The notes below the pieces were generated by a model. It was not told the origin of the DNA. It did no database searches and saw only the letters and a list, made by a program, of their open reading frames with translations. From Fratercula arctica (lineage: Eukaryota > Chordata > Aves > Charadriiformes > Alcidae), in contig CANTUZ010000001.1 in NCBI GenBank assembly GCA_947846985.1, positions 111,741,757 through 111,805,756 of the forward strand: 64,000 bases of DNA, in the 5' to 3' direction. Shown here in pieces: positions 60,204-64,000 of the stretch; position 1 is the first letter of the stretch; each line of letters starts with the position of its first letter. Made by a program: the position numbers and the translations under genes.

Positions 60204-63200
60204 CCCCCCCAAACTCTGTCTTAAACTTCCAAGAGCAAAAATAGAATTAAGTTCTCTGTACCACATACGTTAGCCACAACTGAGGGGTGTAGGGGAACAA
60301 ACAAATCTTTTATCCAGATTGCAAGTTTCATCACTGTTTATGACAGTTATCCAGTCTTTAAATATATGCTTAGACTCTCAAGTCATGTGATATTAAAAGT
60401 GTAGGGCTCTTTTGGGGAGAGATTAAAATATTGAAATGATTGAATTATTTTATATTAATCTATTATCTTTTTTTATCTTTGATTATCGGGGGGGTTATTA
60501 TTATGTCATACCTTTTCTACTTCTCACCTGCACTGTTCCAATTATATTAAAACTGTCATTTCTCCTAAATACACCTTGAACAGTTTTCATGAACTGGTCC
60601 CAGAAGCTATTTGGGGAAGATTGTGCTAACTCTTGGTACTATTGCTAGATTATCTAAATCTCTCTCAAATAGCATTAACAATATTTTTACTCACAAAATT
60701 AAAGTTGACTCAGATAAAGTTTGCAAACACAAATGCCTCTGTCTTTCCTTAGATACCTATACATTTTTGGCACTCCAATCAAAACTAGCCATTCCTTATT
60801 GATTGGTGTAATACACAATTATTTTTATGGAACCAAGACTATTATTTTCCAATTAGTATTTTAGAAACTGATACTTATCCAGTGTCATCACTATGGTAAC
60901 ATATTTCAGATTCTTCAATTCACAAATAATAGATGTTGTTTAAAACACTCATTGATTGATCAAAATTCCCCAAATGCTTCTCCAGCTGCTTTCCATTTTT
61001 GTTTATTTGAAAAAAACTCATGAGTGTTTTTTAGATAGGCCTTACTACTCATATTTTGTAGTTTTATGAAGTGACCTGCCACCGAGACATTTGAGTTTCT
61101 TATGTTGTTAATTTCTTTTGAGATTGGCGGTGGTACCATACATCTTAATGATGATGAGACAGTCTAAGGATAAAACATGTTTGGAAGGCACTTGGCATAT
61201 ATTATTAAAGGAATGGGAAATGACCAGTTGAAGCAGCAGATGATTAGGAAGGCAGGCATATTTTACTTGCAAATAGGGCACAAGTTGCCAAGTAAACTTG
61301 ATCAGGTTTTAGTACTATTGAAATGTTATGTTAGTATTTCATGAACATTTGCAGGATGAGTCCATGCACCGAAACACTCCTGCTCTAAGGAGCGTTGTGA
61401 GACTATTTCTGTAAGAAAGAAATAGAAGTACTGCTCTAACAAAGGAGAAAATATCAACTTGTCAGATATATTGTTAAATTAGTGGACATATGCTTTCTAG
61501 TTGCTGCATATCTTGTGGTAAATAAATTTAAATTTATTTATATGTCAGAGTAATGTGTAATGGAAATTCATATTAAAATCATAGTTCAGGCTCCATTGTT
61601 AAATATTTGATTGTGTATGCCCCACATTCTCAGCTTTTACTTTTAAAGCAATAAAGTATCCATTGAAGTATACAGTAATCTTCTTTTCCCTTCATTTTGT
61701 TGTTTCTGACCGCTTTTCAGATCATTTAAAAAGACTAAATCCTCAATTTTGAGACCTGAAGAAAATTAATTGTTTATGGGTTTGTCCCCCAAAGTAAAAT
61801 ACCTCTGTGTCTGAGGGCATGAAGGCAACCTGGAGTCAGGGAAAGAATCTGACAAGGCTAATGCTGTTGCAGTTCTATCCCTGTAAGACATGGAAGCAAC
61901 TTCAGGTTTTAGAAGCGAGAAGAAATGGATTTGAGACGGAGGTAGCAGCAAGAACCCCAGATTCTTACTGATTCTCCTTGGTGTGTTCCCTCAAGTAAAA
62001 AACCAAGACTTGGGGAAAAGGACAATATAAGGGAAAGATAAAGAATGATGAGAAAGGGTAAAAAGAGGAATCTAAGAAATACAGTCAAACATCAGAGATC
62101 CTTGCTATAAACAAGGAAGTAAATAGAAATCCATGCTATATATTGTCTGTTGACTTAAAATCAATGCAATAAAGATAAGAAAAAGTACAGTAGCAATAGA
62201 GGAAATTTAACACTTTTAATAGTCCATGCCACATAGATTATAGCAGGGTTTTTTTAAGTCATCAGATATGTTCAGCATTGATTGAGGTTGTAAAAAACCA
62301 ACTATTATAATTCTAATTATTAAAGATTTTGTTTACAGTGTTTGAGATTACAAAGGAAAAAAAATAAATCTAAAAGACATGCTTAAACTGTTGTGGTTCT
62401 GTCTTTCCAAATTCTTCAGGCAGGACAGAACAGTAAATCAGGCTGTGAATTCCCCCATTACTCTAATGAGATTATAGACCCAAATTTGAAGATAACAATA
62501 AGCTTTTGTGCTTCTCTCACGCTCCGAAAATTACATAAGAATTTGATGGAATGACAAGAGGAATCAATGTAAGATTGACATTCCCTCCTGCAAAGCGCAG
62601 TACCAAATTATAAGAATTATGTTATTATTATTCATGAACACAAAAGGATTTTCTTTCCCTCAGCCTGGTGTTAGCACATCTAGCAGACACCCTGTTAGTG
62701 ATCTAAAATTTTGCCATCTAAAGTTTTGATGATACAACTTACTTCAGTCAGGTATAGAGTATACCAAAATCTAAAATACAAACTACCTTTGACTACACTA
62801 AGGAGAACAATTTCTCGTTTTTGAACACTGTTAGTCATAACACTTTTCATTTATGTTGTGATATTTTTCATGGTATCTTTTCATCAAATTAATTTGTCAT
62901 AACATTTATTTTGTGATGAGTATCAAGACACATAATGGGTTCTGTACAACGTATTTTTTAGAGGATAACTCACCCTCTGGAATATAACAAAGAGCATTCC
63001 ACATAAGAGGGACTGCTAAACATTTCTGCCTGAACTGAGTTATTCTTCCTATCTATAAAATATATGATACCAGTATCACACAAATGCTATGTTATTGTCC
63101 CAGCCTACTTCTCATAAAACCTTTTCCACTGCTTCACTCACTGTTCAACTGTCACATAAAAGTGTAAATGTTGTTGGCATTTTTATTTACATTCTTCTGT

Positions 63201-64000
63201 CAAAGGCAACATTTTTGCAAGATACCAACAGTGCCACTTTTCAATCAGTTGCCCTGCTTTTCCATTAGAAGTATATTCGATTTTCTGTTAGATAAAAAAT
63301 TACCAAAAGTAATATTTTGTGATGAAAACATTACATATGGAAACAAGTGCTAATTAAACAACAACAACAACAAAAAAAAGGTGGGGGGCAGGTGGTGGCT
63401 GGAGAGCAAGAAAAGACTTGACTTATGTTAAAGAAGTTTGGTAAGAATTTCTTTGAGACAGTCTAGTGTCCTCATTCTTTTGATTAGACAAGCTAACTTG
63501 CAGTGGCCAAATGCAGAAGAGATGTTATTGTACGGGTCCATGGTGGTGGACAGGAAGAGAGGAAAGGAGAAAGAAAATGGGTTTTGCCAGAGTGAAATCC
63601 TAGATGGTGATAGTTTTATTTCTTTGTACCAAAATGAGTTCAGTTTAGCCTTTCTTACTAGCAAAAACGCTCCACGTCCAAAATCAATGAAAGTGTTTGT
63701 TTCTTGTACTTTATGCTCAAAATCAGAAGTATAACTAAGACTGATGCAATCTAATGTATATATTATATTCCCAGGGCATTTGTTTTTTCTCCTTCAGTTG
63801 TTTGTCATGTACCATGGTACAAGATTTTTTGAATGGTGAAAAAATTAATACATTAAATAAATTATTAAAAGGAGGAAAATACAGAATCAGATTTTGATGT
63901 TGCTAGTAAGTCAGTGAACTTGGATGATATTTACTATGTGGATTTTCATCATATAGTAACAATATTTTTACTGCATATTTTAGGGATTTTTATTGTTCCA
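60204..64000. other. Non-coding AT-rich stretch
   Basis: No gene or recognised repeat to the end of the window. Small features are a G8 run near 60488 and an (ACA)n plus A-run at about 63357-63378. The overlapping frames at 63428-63734 on both strands are mutual shadows without motifs. Confidence 0.5.

Overview
The window looks like non-coding DNA from a bird nuclear genome. The sequence is AT-rich, full of homopolymer runs and microsatellites, and dense in stop codons in all six frames. Its recognisable repeats are the avian combination: CR1 LINEs with the characteristic 3' end (an 8-bp terminal unit read on the plus strand as AATCATAGAAT...) and endogenous-retrovirus LTRs that begin TGTCCTG. 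I found no protein-coding host gene, tRNA, rRNA, CRISPR array or operon-like structure. The family identifications rest on my recognition of consensus features, not on a search.

Layout. 446-556 holds a 5' fragment of a TGTCCTGG-type LTR. 4816-6250 is a 5'-truncated CR1 LINE on the minus strand with a broken reverse-transcriptase gene. 9000-9165 is a cluster of palindromic TCAAAATGAAA units. 10989-11313 (minus strand) is an open frame ending in an A-tract of unknown origin. Short CR1 3' tails lie at 15397-15455 and 32302-32379. 37200-37355 is a diverged tandem array. 40490-41480 is a GC-rich block of unknown origin. 43956-44022 is a 26-bp tandem repeat. 44515-45737 is a solo LTR on the minus strand with a younger CR1 (44735-45196) inserted inside it. 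53072-53328 and 55938-56470 are two old, heavily decayed CR1 fragments. 57829-58345 is a second ERV LTR that has lost its 3' end. 59521-60203 is a third LTR-like element of another family. The rest is single-copy-looking DNA broken by poly(A)/poly(T), (TA)n and (TTA)n tracts.

No set of genes works together here. What can be read is insertion history. The CR1 at 44735 is younger than the LTR it splits and keeps an open 126-codon C-terminal frame. The CR1 copies at 53072 and 55938 are much older. Other small-scale structures are a 63-bp A/C-rich insertion flanked by a perfect 15-bp direct repeat (53748-53840), several perfect short hairpins with 2-3 nt loops (21997, 47168, 56480, 58355), and a strong G-quadruplex motif on the minus strand at 14309-14333. 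I saw no convincing new biological system. The items most worth checking are the 15-bp-flanked insertion, the A-tailed open frame near 11 kb, the GC-rich block and the unclassified LTR.
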